Shown in pieces: positions 27,176 to 36,053 of a DNA stretch of 64,000 nt. Every line of letters begins with the position of its first letter. The first letter of the stretch is position 1. The stretch is from the NCBI GenBank assembly GCA_030653435.1, contig JAURZI010000135.1:1-64000 (forward strand). Direction: 5' to 3'. The position numbers and the translations under genes are program-made. The DNA comes from Methylovulum sp. (lineage in GTDB: Bacteria; Pseudomonadota; Gammaproteobacteria; Methylococcales; Methylomonadaceae). The notes below the pieces were generated by a model. That model did no database searches, was not told where the DNA came from, and was given only the letters and a program-made list of their open reading frames with translations.

Positions 27176-28024
27176 CTAATGGCTAGCGGCGACGGCCATA
27201 GTGCCCGCGTCCAGCAAAGGTATGCCTTCCGCTTCGAGAATGAGCCTGATCTCTGCTTGTTTGGTTTTAATGGTTTGGTTCAACTGTGCCAGCAAGGTTT
27301 CATTGCCTTTACGCACCGCCATGGATGTGCTGTAGTGATGCCCCACTTTCGCGCCATCGGCGCGGCTGTTGGTGTCGGGGATCACGGTCATCGTCAACGG
27401 CGTTGTCGAGGCTTTGACATAACGGCCCGCAGCCGGCCCCCACAAGGCGGCGACTTCGGCATGACCGGACGACACTTCGCCGACCAGCTTCGCCGTGTCG
27501 TATTTGACATATTGGTTGCGTTTGGATTTATAACCGACCAGTTCCTGCGAATAATTGAACATATCGTTATAACGTCCGATAGCGCGCAACATCACTTCGG
27601 CGGGAGAACCCGGCACAAAGGCAATGCGTTGTACTGAGCGTAAGGCTGCGCTATCCCAATTGTTTATTGCCAGCTTATCGTTTTGCCGTGTGACGAACAC
27701 ATAGGCGGAGCGGTAATACGGCAAACTGGTCGATACGCGCGGATCGCCGGTATCGACGCCTATCACAACATCGCACAGGCCTTTGTCCAAGGTGTCGCGC
27801 AGGTAATAGCGCGGGTCGGTCCAGTACACAAAGCTGATTTTTTTGTGCAGCCCGTCACCCAGCAATAACGCGAGCTTGTTTTCAAAACCTTCGCCTTTAT
27901 TATTGGAATACGGCATTTCATCTTCTGCCGCACAGACTTTTAGAACACTGTTTTCGGCGTTCGCCGCTGACAGGCTTAAACCTAAGCAACCGATGGCGAT
28001 TATTAGTTTTTTTGTTAATGGCAT
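27176..28024 (-). CDS. mxaJ: MxaJ, periplasmic solute-binding-like protein
   Basis: Periplasmic protein of 282 residues in the family-3 solute-binding fold. A signal peptide ends at AANAEN, then VLKVCAAEDEMPYSNNKGEGFENKLA begins the binding-protein core. MxaJ is required for methanol dehydrogenase production in other methylotrophs and is thought to help folding or assembly rather than transport. It follows mxaF after a gap that contains a strong hairpin (28057-28086). Confidence 0.93.
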   Translation of the reverse strand: MPLTKKLIIAIGCLGLSLSAANAENSVLKVCAAEDEMPYSNNKGEGFENKLALLLGDGLHKKISFVYWTDPRYYLRDTLDKGLCDVVIGVDTGDPRVSTSLPYYRSAYVFVTRQNDKLAINNWDSAALRSVQRIAFVPGSPAEVMLRAIGRYNDMFNYSQELVGYKSKRNQYVKYDTAKLVGEVSSGHAEVAALWGPAAGRYVKASTTPLTMTVIPDTNSRADGAKVGHHYSTSMAVRKGNETLLAQLNQTIKTKQAEIRLILEAEGIPLLDAGTMAVAASH

Positions 28025-28056
28025 GTAGTTTCTCTACTTATAGGTTGGCTCGTTGG

Positions 28057-28086
28057 CTTGTTCCCAAGTCGGAGCTTGGGAACAAG
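28057..28086. repeat. Strong hairpin in the mxaF-mxaJ gap, repeat copy 3
   Basis: GCTTGTTCCCAAG (28057-28069) pairs perfectly with CTTGGGAACAAGC (28074-28086) over a loop of a few bases, in the 110-bp gap between mxaF and mxaJ. There is no T tract. The core is shared with repeats at 21009 and 24971. It may protect the mxaF mRNA end or lower readthrough into mxaJ. Confidence 0.8.
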
Positions 28087-28134
28087 CACAAATGTTGGGT
28101 TACGGCTATCGCCTATAACTCAACCTACGATTTG

Positions 28135-29943
28135 TCAAAGCGAAAACACCATTACGCCGCCGCCCATTTGCGTGTAATGCGCCAATTCCTTAAACGCACC
28201 TACCGCACCGAGACCAGCGGTCGGGTCTTTCAGGTCAAACACCAAACCTACGCCGGGCCAACCGCCGACTCCGTAGTAAATCGCCACATATTGCTTGCCG
28301 TTATGCAAATACGTGATCGGATGACCGATGACGCCGGAAGGCAGTTTGAATTTCCACAGCTCTTCGCCGGTTTTCGAGTTCAAGGCCTTGATATAACCAT
28401 CCAAGGTGCCGTAGAACACCAGGTCGCCGGCGGTAGCCGTGGTACCGCCCCACACGGCGAATTTTTCTTTCACTTCCCATTCAAACTCGCCTGTCACGGA
28501 GTTCATGGCTTTGACTTGGCCTAACGTGCCTTTGGGGCCAGGGTACATGTTCAAGGTCGCGCCGACGAAGAACTGGCCGGCACGGTACGGCAGCATGAAC
28601 GGTTCCCAATCCATGCAGATGTGGTTGATGCCCATGAAGAACAATTTTTTGGCGGGGTCGTAAGATTCGATGCCCTGGTTGTGGTAGCCCATTGCCGACG
28701 GGCATATGCCTTTCGCTTCGTGATCCATGTGCGTTGAATACTCAGGGTCGCGGATCGGCAAACCGGTTTTCAGATCGACTTTTTTTACCCAGTTGACGGT
28801 GTCGTCAATCTTGAACGCATTCACCAGATCACCGTTTTCCCGGTTCAATGTGTACACCAGACCGTTACGGTCAGGGTGGGTCAGTAGTTTGGTTTTTTTG
28901 CCATCGACGATTTGCTCGGATAAGCCCATGTAATTGACACCGGCATAATCCCATTCATCATGCGGGGTTTTTTGGTAGCCGAATTTCGCTTCGCCCGTGT
29001 TGACATCGCGTCCCCATATCGTCATCGTCCATTTGTTGTCGCCGGGTCGCATGGTTTCATTCCACGGCGCGGGGTTGCCAGAGCCGTAATAGAGCATATC
29101 CAGCTCTGGGTCGAAGGCATACCAGCCCCAGTTAGTGCCGCCGCCGATTTTCCAGGCGTCGCCTTCCCAGGTTTTCAGGCCTAAGCCAAACTGCCCATAA
29201 TGCGGGTTGGCCTTATTGAAATCTTTCGCCAGTTTGATGTCTTCATCGGGACCGGTGGCATAGACACGCCATTGTTGCTTGCCGTCCTTGATGCTGTAAG
29301 CGGTGGCATAGCCGCGCACGCCCAATTCCGCGCCGGAACTCCCGACAATGACCTTATCCTTAACGACAAACGGCGCAATGGTTAAGGTGGAGCCCATCGC
29401 AATATCGGAGTTTTCCATTTTCCACAGCAATTCACCTGTTTTCGCGTTCAGCGCGACGATATGCCCGTCCAGTTGGTTTTGGAAAATAGTCGCCGGATAG
29501 CCGTTGCCTTCCGGCGCATAGGCCAAACCTCGGTTTACCACGTCGCAGCAAGCCACGGCGCGTGCCGCCGGATTTTGTTTAGGTTTATATTCCCACAGGA
29601 TTTTGTCGGGCTCGTTCAGATCTATCGCAAATATATTGTTGGGATAGGGCGTGTGTACATACATGATGCCGTTGACTACCAGCGGGCCGCCTTCGTGACC
29701 GTTCAATACACCTGTTGAAAATGACCAGGCCACTTTCAGGTTTTTGACGTTGGTGATGTTGATGTCATACAGCTCGCTAAAATGCGTTGCGCTGTAATCT
29801 TTGGTCTGCATCGCCCAGTTGGTGTTTTGACGCGATAATTTTTCCAGCTCCTTATTAGCTTGCGCGGGTTGCGCCAGCGCCAAGAGTATGCCCGCCGCCA
29901 ATGCAGTGCGTCCTGCATCACCGGCCAGTTTCAAAATCCGCAT
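28135..29943 (-). CDS. mxaF: MxaF, calcium-dependent PQQ methanol dehydrogenase large subunit
   Basis: Alpha subunit that oxidises methanol to formaldehyde in the periplasm with PQQ. It has 602 residues with a signal peptide ending at AQA-N (about residue 29). Adjacent cysteines C132-C133 form the PQQ-stacking disulfide. Metal and catalytic residues are E206, N290 and D332; subtracting the signal gives E177, N261 and D303, the Methylobacterium MxaF numbering. Position 334 (WDYA) is alanine, not the extra aspartate of lanthanide-dependent XoxF, so this is the calcium enzyme. Tryptophan docking repeats such as [22 protein letters not shown] are present. GGAGG lies five bases before the ATG. It is the first gene of the operon. 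Confidence 0.98.
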   Translation of the reverse strand: MRILKLAGDAGRTALAAGILLALAQPAQANKELEKLSRQNTNWAMQTKDYSATHFSELYDINITNVKNLKVAWSFSTGVLNGHEGGPLVVNGIMYVHTPYPNNIFAIDLNEPDKILWEYKPKQNPAARAVACCDVVNRGLAYAPEGNGYPATIFQNQLDGHIVALNAKTGELLWKMENSDIAMGSTLTIAPFVVKDKVIVGSSGAELGVRGYATAYSIKDGKQQWRVYATGPDEDIKLAKDFNKANPHYGQFGLGLKTWEGDAWKIGGGTNWGWYAFDPELDMLYYGSGNPAPWNETMRPGDNKWTMTIWGRDVNTGEAKFGYQKTPHDEWDYAGVNYMGLSEQIVDGKKTKLLTHPDRNGLVYTLNRENGDLVNAFKIDDTVNWVKKVDLKTGLPIRDPEYSTHMDHEAKGICPSAMGYHNQGIESYDPAKKLFFMGINHICMDWEPFMLPYRAGQFFVGATLNMYPGPKGTLGQVKAMNSVTGEFEWEVKEKFAVWGGTTATAGDLVFYGTLDGYIKALNSKTGEELWKFKLPSGVIGHPITYLHNGKQYVAIYYGVGGWPGVGLVFDLKDPTAGLGAVGAFKELAHYTQMGGGVMVFSL

Positions 29944-29983
29944 GATTCCTCCAGAATGTTATTAGTATGTGTTCATTGGGGCC

Positions 29984-30055
29984 TAGCCGTGTGTCCCGAC
30001 GGTGAACGTTATTGGCTTGCTTGATCCGGCAAGGGTTGTTTGGGACACCCGGCTA
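29984..30055. promoter_or_regulatory. Dyad in the mxaF upstream region
   Basis: TAGCCGTGTGTCCC (29984-29997) and GGGACACCCGGCTA (30042-30055) form a near-perfect 14-bp inverted repeat (one mismatch) separated by 44 bases, 41-112 bases upstream of the mxaF start. It could be a 5' UTR hairpin or a paired protein site. The 29944-30311 interval holds no convincing gene and I could not assign a clear sigma-70 promoter for mxaF. Confidence 0.5.
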
Positions 30056-30143
30056 TGCTGGACAGAAATGATACGGGAGGCAGACTGGCTGCCGTTACGG
30101 AATAAGCCTTTAAAACGGCGGGGAAAATTGCAGCAAATAGGTG

Positions 30144-30160
30144 CGAAAAATTCCTCTTTA
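30144..30160 (-). promoter_or_regulatory. Candidate mxa regulon motif upstream of mxaF
   Basis: On the minus strand this reads TAAAGAGGAATTTTTCG. A very similar sequence, TAAACAGGAATTTTTTTCG, lies upstream of mxaD at 31647-31665 in the same orientation. Both genes serve methanol dehydrogenase, so this may be a shared activator site or promoter part, perhaps for the neighbouring response regulator. Two sites only, so evidence is limited. Confidence 0.4.
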
Positions 30161-30311
30161 GCATGAGGCACAACGTCGCAGCAAAAGAATGGGCAAGAAA
30201 ACTCATGTCCTTTATGCTGGATCGCTGGGCATAAGCGACGAAGAAAAGGAAATCCTCCCATAGTGCAAACCTCAAAAACACGGCATCATGAATGATTTAT
30301 GGGAAGCCCAG

Positions 30312-30971
30312 ATGCCACAAAAAATCACTGTTTTGCTGGTTGATGACCATGCGGTGGTCAGAACCGGTTATAAAACCTATCTGGCCTTATCGGAAAACAT
30401 CGGGCAGATTTACGAAGCCGACCGGGGCGAAACCGCCTGCCAGTTGTACAACCAGTATCAACCCGACTTGGTTGTGCTGGACTTGTCCATGCCCGGCATC
30501 GGCGGATTTGAAACCATCCGCCGCTTGGTCAACCGCGACCCCCACGCCAAAATATTGGTGTTCAGCATTCACAACGAATTGGTTTACGTCACCCGGGCCC
30601 TGAAAGCCGGAGCCAAAGGCTACATCACTAAAAACAGCGGCCCTGAAACACTCGTCACTGCAGTAGGCAAAATCGCGCAAGGCGGTACATTTGTAGATCC
30701 CGAACTCGCCCAACAATTGGCGGTTACCATGACATCGGGTATGGATGATTCGGAACAAATAAAACTATTGTCGCCTAGGGAGTTTGACGTTTTCTGTTTG
30801 CTGGCAAATGGCTATACCACGCACAAGGCGGCGCAGAAACTGTGTTTGAGTTATAAGACGGTATGCAATCACGGAACGGCGATCAAAGATAAGCTGGGGG
30901 TGACGACGGTTGCCGAATTGACGCTTTTGGCGGCGAGACAAGGCATCATCGAAGTGCAGAGCACTCGGTAA
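30312..30971 (+). CDS. mxaB: LuxR-type response regulator, MxaB-like
   Basis: NarL/LuxR-class response regulator of 219 residues. The receiver domain has the acidic pair in LLVDDHAVVR, a phosphoacceptor aspartate in VVLDLSMP and the conserved lysine in GYITKNS. A C-terminal helix-turn-helix domain follows (LSPREFDVFCLLANGYTTHKAAQKL). It is divergent from mxaF, and MxaB regulators of this type control mxa expression in other methylotrophs, so a role in the methanol dehydrogenase switch is likely. No partner histidine kinase lies in the window. The start at MPQKITVLL (30312) is preferred; an ATG at 30288 would add eight residues. Confidence 0.85.
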   Translation: MPQKITVLLVDDHAVVRTGYKTYLALSENIGQIYEADRGETACQLYNQYQPDLVVLDLSMPGIGGFETIRRLVNRDPHAKILVFSIHNELVYVTRALKAGAKGYITKNSGPETLVTAVGKIAQGGTFVDPELAQQLAVTMTSGMDDSEQIKLLSPREFDVFCLLANGYTTHKAAQKLCLSYKTVCNHGTAIKDKLGVTTVAELTLLAARQGIIEVQSTR

Positions 30972-31040
30972 GATGATGGTTAGGCATGGTCGATACACCT
31001 GTCAAGTTTCACAAACCTGACAGGTTTGGGCTGATAACAG

Positions 31041-31571
31041 CTATTTTTCGAGCTTTTGCTTAAGCCCATCAAGACCGTTCTTAAAAAACGCATTCATGGC
31101 TTTTACCGCTGCCTCATCATTCAGATGTTCCGGCGGGGTATTGCCCGTGTCGCCTCGATAAAAACGGCTTTTCAACTCCACGTTGCTATTGCCGGTGTCG
31201 ATGCCAGGAAGCACTTTCAACGTGACAGAATAAGAACTTGCCGGAAACGCCTGGACGTTTTCAGTTTTCAAGCGGTAGCTGTATTCGTGGTCTTTATCAC
31301 TGTAATAATCCAATTCTTCAAGCAATTGCCCGCCGTTTTGCAAGGTAATGGTGCGGGTGCCGCCGGATTCATGCTTACCATCCCCGGTACTTTGCTTGAT
31401 ATCGGGATGCCAGTTGGCAATGCTGCCGAAGGCCTTGACGGTTTCCCAAACAGTGGCGATTGGGGCGTTAATGGAGACGCTTTCCTTGGCTTTTTGCGGG
31501 GTCGGCCCGTGCGCCAATGAGAGGAGAGGGAAAAGCAACGCACTGGAAAAGGCAATAGCCGGGTATTTCAT
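31041..31571 (-). CDS. mxaD: MxaD-like SRPBCC periplasmic protein
   Basis: Exported SRPBCC-fold protein of 176 residues with a signal peptide ending in LAHG. The core has the family start VSINAPIATVWETVKAFGSIANWHP. MxaD is a periplasmic protein reported to aid the interaction of methanol dehydrogenase with cytochrome cL. The gene is separate from the main operon but on the same strand and just beyond the regulator. The ATG at 31571 starts the signal peptide and has AGGA about 10 bases upstream; the ATG at 31598 adds nine residues. It has its own promoter region with the motif shared with mxaF. Confidence 0.85.
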   Translation of the reverse strand: MKYPAIAFSSALLFPLLSLAHGPTPQKAKESVSINAPIATVWETVKAFGSIANWHPDIKQSTGDGKHESGGTRTITLQNGGQLLEELDYYSDKDHEYSYRLKTENVQAFPASSYSVTLKVLPGIDTGNSNVELKSRFYRGDTGNTPPEHLNDEAAVKAMNAFFKNGLDGLKQKLEK

Positions 31572-31646
31572 TATCAATAATTCCTGAAAAAGCGACATTA
31601 TTGATAATTCTCCGCGAAATGCCTTGGGGGATATTCCTGGTATTGG

Positions 31647-31665
31647 CGAAAAAAATTCCTGTTTA
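31647..31665 (-). promoter_or_regulatory. Candidate mxa regulon motif upstream of mxaD
   Basis: The minus strand reads TAAACAGGAATTTTTTTCG, about 76 bases before the mxaD start, matching the motif upstream of mxaF except for one substitution and two extra T bases. A second ATTCCTGG copy lies about 20 bases away (31632-31639). The rest of 31572-31870 shows no gene. Confidence 0.4.
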
Positions 31666-31870
31666 TGCGCTGACCCAAAACCGGGGTAAGGCCAGACGGC
31701 GTACTTTGGGTGCGTATACTTAATATTAGCGCAAGTGCATGACGTGTGTGATAGCAGGGACTATATGTGCCGTTATTGCTGATTAGGTCATATCCACTTG
31801 ATTTATAAACTATTTTATAAAAAACGGATACCCAGCCTTGCTGGCCAGAGGTGGCGAAACAGCGAGCTGG

Positions 31871-32890
31871 TCAACCCTTAAGCCCGTTCACAATATCACT
31901 CACCAAGATCGGCCCACGATAAATCAAGCCGCTATAGACCTGTACCAAACTCGCACCAGCCGCGAGTTTTTCCTGGGCATCCACAGCATTAAAAACACCG
32001 CCTGCGGCAATGATGGGAATCCTGCCGGTCAATTCAGCTGCCAAACATCTCACAACATCAGTCGATTTGCCCTTAACCGGAGCGCCGCTTAGACCGCCTG
32101 TCTGATCGGCAAGGGGGTGGCCTGCTATCTGGTCACGGGCAAGCGTGGTGTTGGTCGCAATAACGCCGTCTATAGCGTATTCCAGCAACAATCTGGCGAT
32201 GTGGACGAGGTCATCGTCGCTTAAGTCGGGGGCGATTTTTAACACCAGGGGTACATAGCGGCCGTGTTCCGCTTGCAGTTTGAGCTGCTCTTCCTTGAGG
32301 CTGGAGATTAGCCGCTTTAGCTCGTCACCCTGTTGTAATTGACGCAAGTTCTGCGTGTTGGGCGAGGAAATATTGATCGTGATGTAGCCGGCCAGCGGGT
32401 ATGCCTTGCGTAAGCCGGTTAAATAGTCGGCAGCGGCGTCCGCTATCGGCGTGTCGGCATTTTTGCCTATATTGATGCCTAAAACACCGTTGTAAGCGCG
32501 GTGTTTGGCCTGCTCCAGCAAATGGTCCATACCCAGGTTGTTAAAGCCCATACGGTTGATAATCGCCTGATGTTCCGGCAACCTGAACAAGCGTGGCTTG
32601 GGGTTGCCGGGTTGCGGGCGCGGTGTCACCGTGCCGATTTCGATAAAGCCGAAGCCTAAGGCGGCGAGGGCATCAATATAATCGCCGTTTTTGTCCAGTC
32701 CCGCAGCCAGCCCTAGCGGATTTTTAAAGGTCAGCCCCATCAGCTTGACCTGTTTGTCTTCAAGCTTAGGGTATAGCCATGAGGACATGCGGGTGCGATG
32801 TACGATGTCCAGTAATTTTAACGTGGTGTCGTGGGCCGTTTCGGGGTCCAGCGAAAATAACAAGGGGCGCAGTAAGGGATAAAGGTTCAT
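31871..32890 (-). CDS. pyrD: Dihydroorotate dehydrogenase (quinone), class 2
   Basis: FMN enzyme of pyrimidine synthesis that oxidises dihydroorotate to orotate and passes electrons to quinone at the membrane. It has 339 residues. The N terminus (MNLYPLLRPLLFSLDPETAHD) is the quinone-binding helix pair of class 2 enzymes. NPLGLAAGLDKNGD, INRMGFNN, INISSPNTQNLR with the catalytic serine, and IIAAGGVF are all present. The ATG at 32890 fits the family; an upstream ATG at 32929 just after the thiO stop would add 13 residues. Likely cotranscribed with thiO. Confidence 0.95.
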   Translation of the reverse strand: MNLYPLLRPLLFSLDPETAHDTTLKLLDIVHRTRMSSWLYPKLEDKQVKLMGLTFKNPLGLAAGLDKNGDYIDALAALGFGFIEIGTVTPRPQPGNPKPRLFRLPEHQAIINRMGFNNLGMDHLLEQAKHRAYNGVLGINIGKNADTPIADAAADYLTGLRKAYPLAGYITINISSPNTQNLRQLQQGDELKRLISSLKEEQLKLQAEHGRYVPLVLKIAPDLSDDDLVHIARLLLEYAIDGVIATNTTLARDQIAGHPLADQTGGLSGAPVKGKSTDVVRCLAAELTGRIPIIAAGGVFNAVDAQEKLAAGASLVQVYSGLIYRGPILVSDIVNGLKG

Positions 32891-32931
32891 GATGTGTTTG
32901 CCTGACTTGGTGTGGGTGGTTTTGTTCATGT

Positions 32932-34047
32932 TTAATGCGGGCTGGTAGTCTGATAAGGCTCAGGGGCTATCGCTGTGGCGCGGCCCAGCATAAGGTCAAC
33001 CAGTAACTGCGCCGATGCCGGGCCCATGACCAGGCCGTTGCGGAAATGCCCGGCATTAATGCTTAAATTGCTGATTTCGGGATGCCTGCCTATATAGGGT
33101 ATGCCGTGTTCCGTGCCCGGCCTTAAGCCGGCCCAGTGTTTTATCAGCGGGAAATTGCCCAGCGCGGGCAACAGCTCTAGCGCAAACGTGCTGAGCTGGT
33201 CTCTAGCCGTTGAGGTCGTGGCCTTATTAAACTCGTCTTGTTCCACGGTGCTACCGACCAGGATTTTGCCGTCGCGGCGCGGGATCAGATAGCGCTCGCC
33301 GTCCAAAACCATATAGCGCAAGGTGTCGGTTTGGGCATCAAATAGCAGCATTTGGCCTTTTATCGGCGCTATTTGAGGAGGGGCGCCGATGAGGTTTGCA
33401 AACAGTTTTTGGAACAGGCCGCCCGTCCAGGCACCGCCGGCAATCACCAACTGATTGACGGCACTCTGATGGGCGGCATTAGCGCCGGATGTGGTTTTGA
33501 TGCGGGTGATCCGATTATTGTCGATATTGACAGCGGTCAATTCACAACCTTCATGGATGGTAATGCCTTTGTTGATAAGATCCTGTTTTAAGGATTTTAC
33601 TAAACGCGGGTTACGCGCCTGGGCAATGTCTGCCAGCCAGAGGGGATGGTCGGGTTCAGTATTAAGCGTGTCAAAATACGTTGCATCCGCTGCTGTGCAG
33701 CGAATGCGGTGGGTGGCGCACCAGTCCGTAGCCTGGGCGATGTCTGGATTTTTTGTGATCAGCATGCCGCAGGGCGTCCATTCCGGATCTAAGCCAGTGT
33801 CTGCCAGCAGTTGCCCGGCTAATGCCGGGTACAGTTTTAGGCTTTGCAACGCCAGTTGCGTGATGGCATGGTCCTGTCGCCATGGATAAAGCGGCAATAA
33901 AATGCCGCCGCCTGCCCAGGATGATTCTTGCCCTAAGCGGTTCTTGTCGATAATTGCGACGCTAGCGCCTGCGTTAAAAAATTCCCGTGCGCTTAGCATA
34001 CCGATAATGCCGCCGCCGATAATGGTAATGTCTGGGGTTTGTGTCAT
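32932..34047 (-). CDS. thiO: Glycine oxidase ThiO
   Basis: FAD-dependent amine oxidase of 371 residues. The N-terminal dinucleotide fold is IIGGGIIGMLSAREF, and DKNRLGQESSWAGGGILLPLYPW matches ThiO. The C-terminal LRPGTEHGIPYIG and FRNGLVMGPASAQLL are typical. ThiO converts glycine to iminoglycine for the thiazole ring of thiamine. The next gene, pyrD, follows closely on the same strand. No other thiamine genes are nearby. Confidence 0.92.
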   Translation of the reverse strand: MTQTPDITIIGGGIIGMLSAREFFNAGASVAIIDKNRLGQESSWAGGGILLPLYPWRQDHAITQLALQSLKLYPALAGQLLADTGLDPEWTPCGMLITKNPDIAQATDWCATHRIRCTAADATYFDTLNTEPDHPLWLADIAQARNPRLVKSLKQDLINKGITIHEGCELTAVNIDNNRITRIKTTSGANAAHQSAVNQLVIAGGAWTGGLFQKLFANLIGAPPQIAPIKGQMLLFDAQTDTLRYMVLDGERYLIPRRDGKILVGSTVEQDEFNKATTSTARDQLSTFALELLPALGNFPLIKHWAGLRPGTEHGIPYIGRHPEISNLSINAGHFRNGLVMGPASAQLLVDLMLGRATAIAPEPYQTTSPH

Positions 34048-34386
34048 GGGTATTCGTTAAAGTGTTCGAGTTTGGTTGCTATGGGTGATTATAACGTGTC
34101 GGCAACTGTGGTTGTCACTAAGTTCAGGGTGGCGTACCGGCTTGGAGCTTGAATGACCGCTAATGTACACGGCGATTGATGGACTAGGTTGTTGTTTTTT
34201 ACATACAATTCATGGTCGTCGTCAATAATGTTTCCTTAGTTGTTGATAAAAAAGGATTATTGTGTTTTTTCAAAAAACATTAATACTTGTGGTGATTCGG
34301 TTTTACTGCTACTATCCGGCCCGTAGTGCAAGCTTTGTTGTATAAAAGCAAAATATATAAAAACAACAACCTCGTGAGGTAAAGCA
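34048..34386 (+). other. Intergenic region upstream of the outer-membrane gene
   Basis: This 339-bp AT-rich stretch holds no gene that I recognise. It contains a small palindrome (TGTTTTTTCAAAAAACA near 34265), a possible minus-ten TATAAA near 34340 and GAGG shortly before the ATG at 34387. It is likely the promoter region of the next gene and the back of the thiO promoter. Confidence 0.4.
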
Positions 34387-35283
34387 ATGATGAATAAAAC
34401 TAAGTTAGTCTTGGGTGTTGCCACGGCAACATTAACAATGGCGGGTGTTTTGGCCGCACCACAGGCGCTGGCTGGCTCAAAGCCACACAGTTCCGAAGTG
34501 GCTGCGATGAATAGTAAAGTTGAGGCATTGGAAGCCCAACTCCAGGCTATGCAGTATGAATTGCAAGCATTAAGGGCAGAAGCAAACCGCCCGGCATCTA
34601 ACGCCGATGCTGCAAAAGTTCAAGAGTTGGATCAGTGGATGAATTCGGTTAAATCTGAGCCTGCCAAATCAGAAAGCAAAGATAACATGGTGTTCTTCCG
34701 TGGTGGTTATGCCCATACTGACAGCCTGAGAGGCGGTACGCTTGATCCTACTGCCCCTGGTGGCAATTCAGGTGGTGTCCTGAACGGTTCTATAGGTAGC
34801 CAAGATGCTTGGTATTTCGGTGCCGGCTTTGACTGGAGCTTGAATGACGACCTGTTTGGCATGATGAATGGCACTGAAGTGTTAGCTGAACTGATGTTTG
34901 ATTATAAAGAACTGGGCGACAAAACAGCCAACGGTATCACGCCTGCTGTAGGTGCTATTGCAGGGATTCCTGGTGTTAACACCCAATCGGCAACAGTGAA
35001 CCAACTCACTTTAGCCGCGTCACCAAAAATCAAGCTTTTTAAAGGTCAAGCCTTCAGACCTTGGCTGATTCCCGTTGGTTTTGAGCTAAGTGTTATCAGT
35101 CCTCCATCCGATGCAATTACCGTCTTGAATCCAGGCATGCAGTTTGGTTTGGGTGCTGATTATAAAATTTGGAAAAATTTGTATGTTGGTGCTGACGCAC
35201 GGTATCACTATTCTCCAGACAATGTTGATGGTGTAAACACCAATGGCGTAACTGCCGGTGGTTACCTCGGTATCGGTTTCTAA
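34387..35283 (+). CDS. Outer-membrane beta-barrel protein with coiled-coil N terminus
   Basis: Exported protein of 298 residues. A signal peptide ends near ALAGS. Residues 35-67 form a heptad-like coiled coil (MNSKVEALEAQLQAMQYELQ). The rest is rich in alternating aromatic and glycine strands and ends in GGYLGIGF, with a C-terminal phenylalanine as needed for outer-membrane insertion. The layout resembles short porin-like proteins with a trimerising coiled coil. No specific substrate can be assigned. A terminator follows, so it is probably a single-gene unit. Confidence 0.82.
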   Translation: MMNKTKLVLGVATATLTMAGVLAAPQALAGSKPHSSEVAAMNSKVEALEAQLQAMQYELQALRAEANRPASNADAAKVQELDQWMNSVKSEPAKSESKDNMVFFRGGYAHTDSLRGGTLDPTAPGGNSGGVLNGSIGSQDAWYFGAGFDWSLNDDLFGMMNGTEVLAELMFDYKELGDKTANGITPAVGAIAGIPGVNTQSATVNQLTLAASPKIKLFKGQAFRPWLIPVGFELSVISPPSDAITVLNPGMQFGLGADYKIWKNLYVGADARYHYSPDNVDGVNTNGVTAGGYLGIGF

Positions 35284-35311
35284 GCCAAACGCTTAAATAC
35301 TATCCGATAAA

Positions 35312-35343
35312 AAAGGGAGGGCGTAATATCCCTCCCTTTTTTT
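35312..35343 (+). terminator. Rho-independent terminator
   Basis: AAAGGGAGGG (35312-35321) pairs with CCCTCCCTTT (35330-35339) over an eight-base loop and runs into a T tract. It ends the outer-membrane gene. Confidence 0.92.
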
Positions 35344-35430
35344 GTGTGAGTAAAAAACCCTCCTTTTTTGTGCCCGTCTATTTTACTAGGTGCTATACTT
35401 GGCGCTAAATATAGACATAAGGTAAGCGCC

Positions 35431-35706
35431 ATGAAGATTTTAGCCGATATTAAACCCGTCAGTTATTTAAAATTACATTCGGCGGATTTGTTAAATCAAG
35501 TCAATGAAACACACAGGCCGGTCATTATTACTCAAAACGGCGAGCCGAAAGCGGTGTTGCAAGATACTGAAAGTTACGAGGCTATGAGAAATGCACTGGG
35601 TCTATTAAAGCTTGTTGCCCAAGGAGAAGAGGATATTCGTAATGGTTATGCGGTGCCTCAAGCGCAGGTTTTTAATAAGATAGAAAAATTATTAGCCGAA
35701 CAATGA
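35431..35706 (+). CDS. Phd/YefM-family antitoxin
   Basis: Antitoxin of 91 residues with the Phd/YefM fold: an N-terminal DNA-binding part (MKILADIKPVSYLKLHSADL) and VIITQNGEPKAVLQDTESYEA, typical of the family. The C-terminal tail would wrap the toxin. The ATG at 35431 has AAGG eight bases upstream; the in-frame start at 35368 is unlikely. Its end overlaps the toxin start by 4 bases, so the pair is coupled and probably self-repressed. Confidence 0.93.
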   Translation: MKILADIKPVSYLKLHSADLLNQVNETHRPVIITQNGEPKAVLQDTESYEAMRNALGLLKLVAQGEEDIRNGYAVPQAQVFNKIEKLLAEQ

Positions 35707-36053
35707 ATGGGCGCTACCAGGTTCTCTGGAGCAAAACAGCAGAGCAGGATTTGTTTGCGATTATTGCATTCATTCATGAAGCAAGTCCTCAAGCGGCTCT
35801 TAAGGCTTTTGCTAAAATAAAAGCTAAAACCGGCGATTTGTTGTCGTTTCCTGAACGCGGACGGATTGTTCCTGAATTATTGGCGCAAGGTATAGCGCAC
35901 TACAGAGAGCTGATTATTCCGCCTTGGCGTGTCATCTACCGGTTTTCAGCCCATGCTGTCTACGTTTTTGCGGTGATAGATTCCCGTCGTAATGTTGAAG
36001 ATGTGTTGTTAGACCGCTTAATTCGACTAAATCATGAAAACCCTTTACCCTGA
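35703..36053 (+). CDS. RelE/ParE-family toxin
   Basis: Toxin of 116 residues in the RelE/ParE superfamily. Seen features: YQVLWSKTAEQDLFAIIAFI at the N terminus, LLSFPERGRIVPEL in the middle, and YRELIIPPWRVIYRF plus VIDSRRNVEDVLL near the end, which match the ParE branch. Target (ribosome-bound mRNA or gyrase) cannot be decided from sequence. Its 3' end overlaps the pip start by 20 bases, an unusual tight join to a metabolic gene. Confidence 0.9.
   Translation: MNGRYQVLWSKTAEQDLFAIIAFIHEASPQAALKAFAKIKAKTGDLLSFPERGRIVPELLAQGIAHYRELIIPPWRVIYRFSAHAVYVFAVIDSRRNVEDVLLDRLIRLNHENPLP

Noticed and set aside
28135-29943. Possible XoxF (lanthanide) methanol dehydrogenase
   Set aside because: The position two residues after catalytic D332 is alanine (WDYA) instead of aspartate, and mxaI and mxaG follow, so it is MxaF.
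29983-30281. Overlapping minus-strand ORFs of about 90 codons upstream of mxaF
   Set aside because: No recognisable domain, poor starts, and they lie in the regulator-mxaF control region; more likely chance ORFs.
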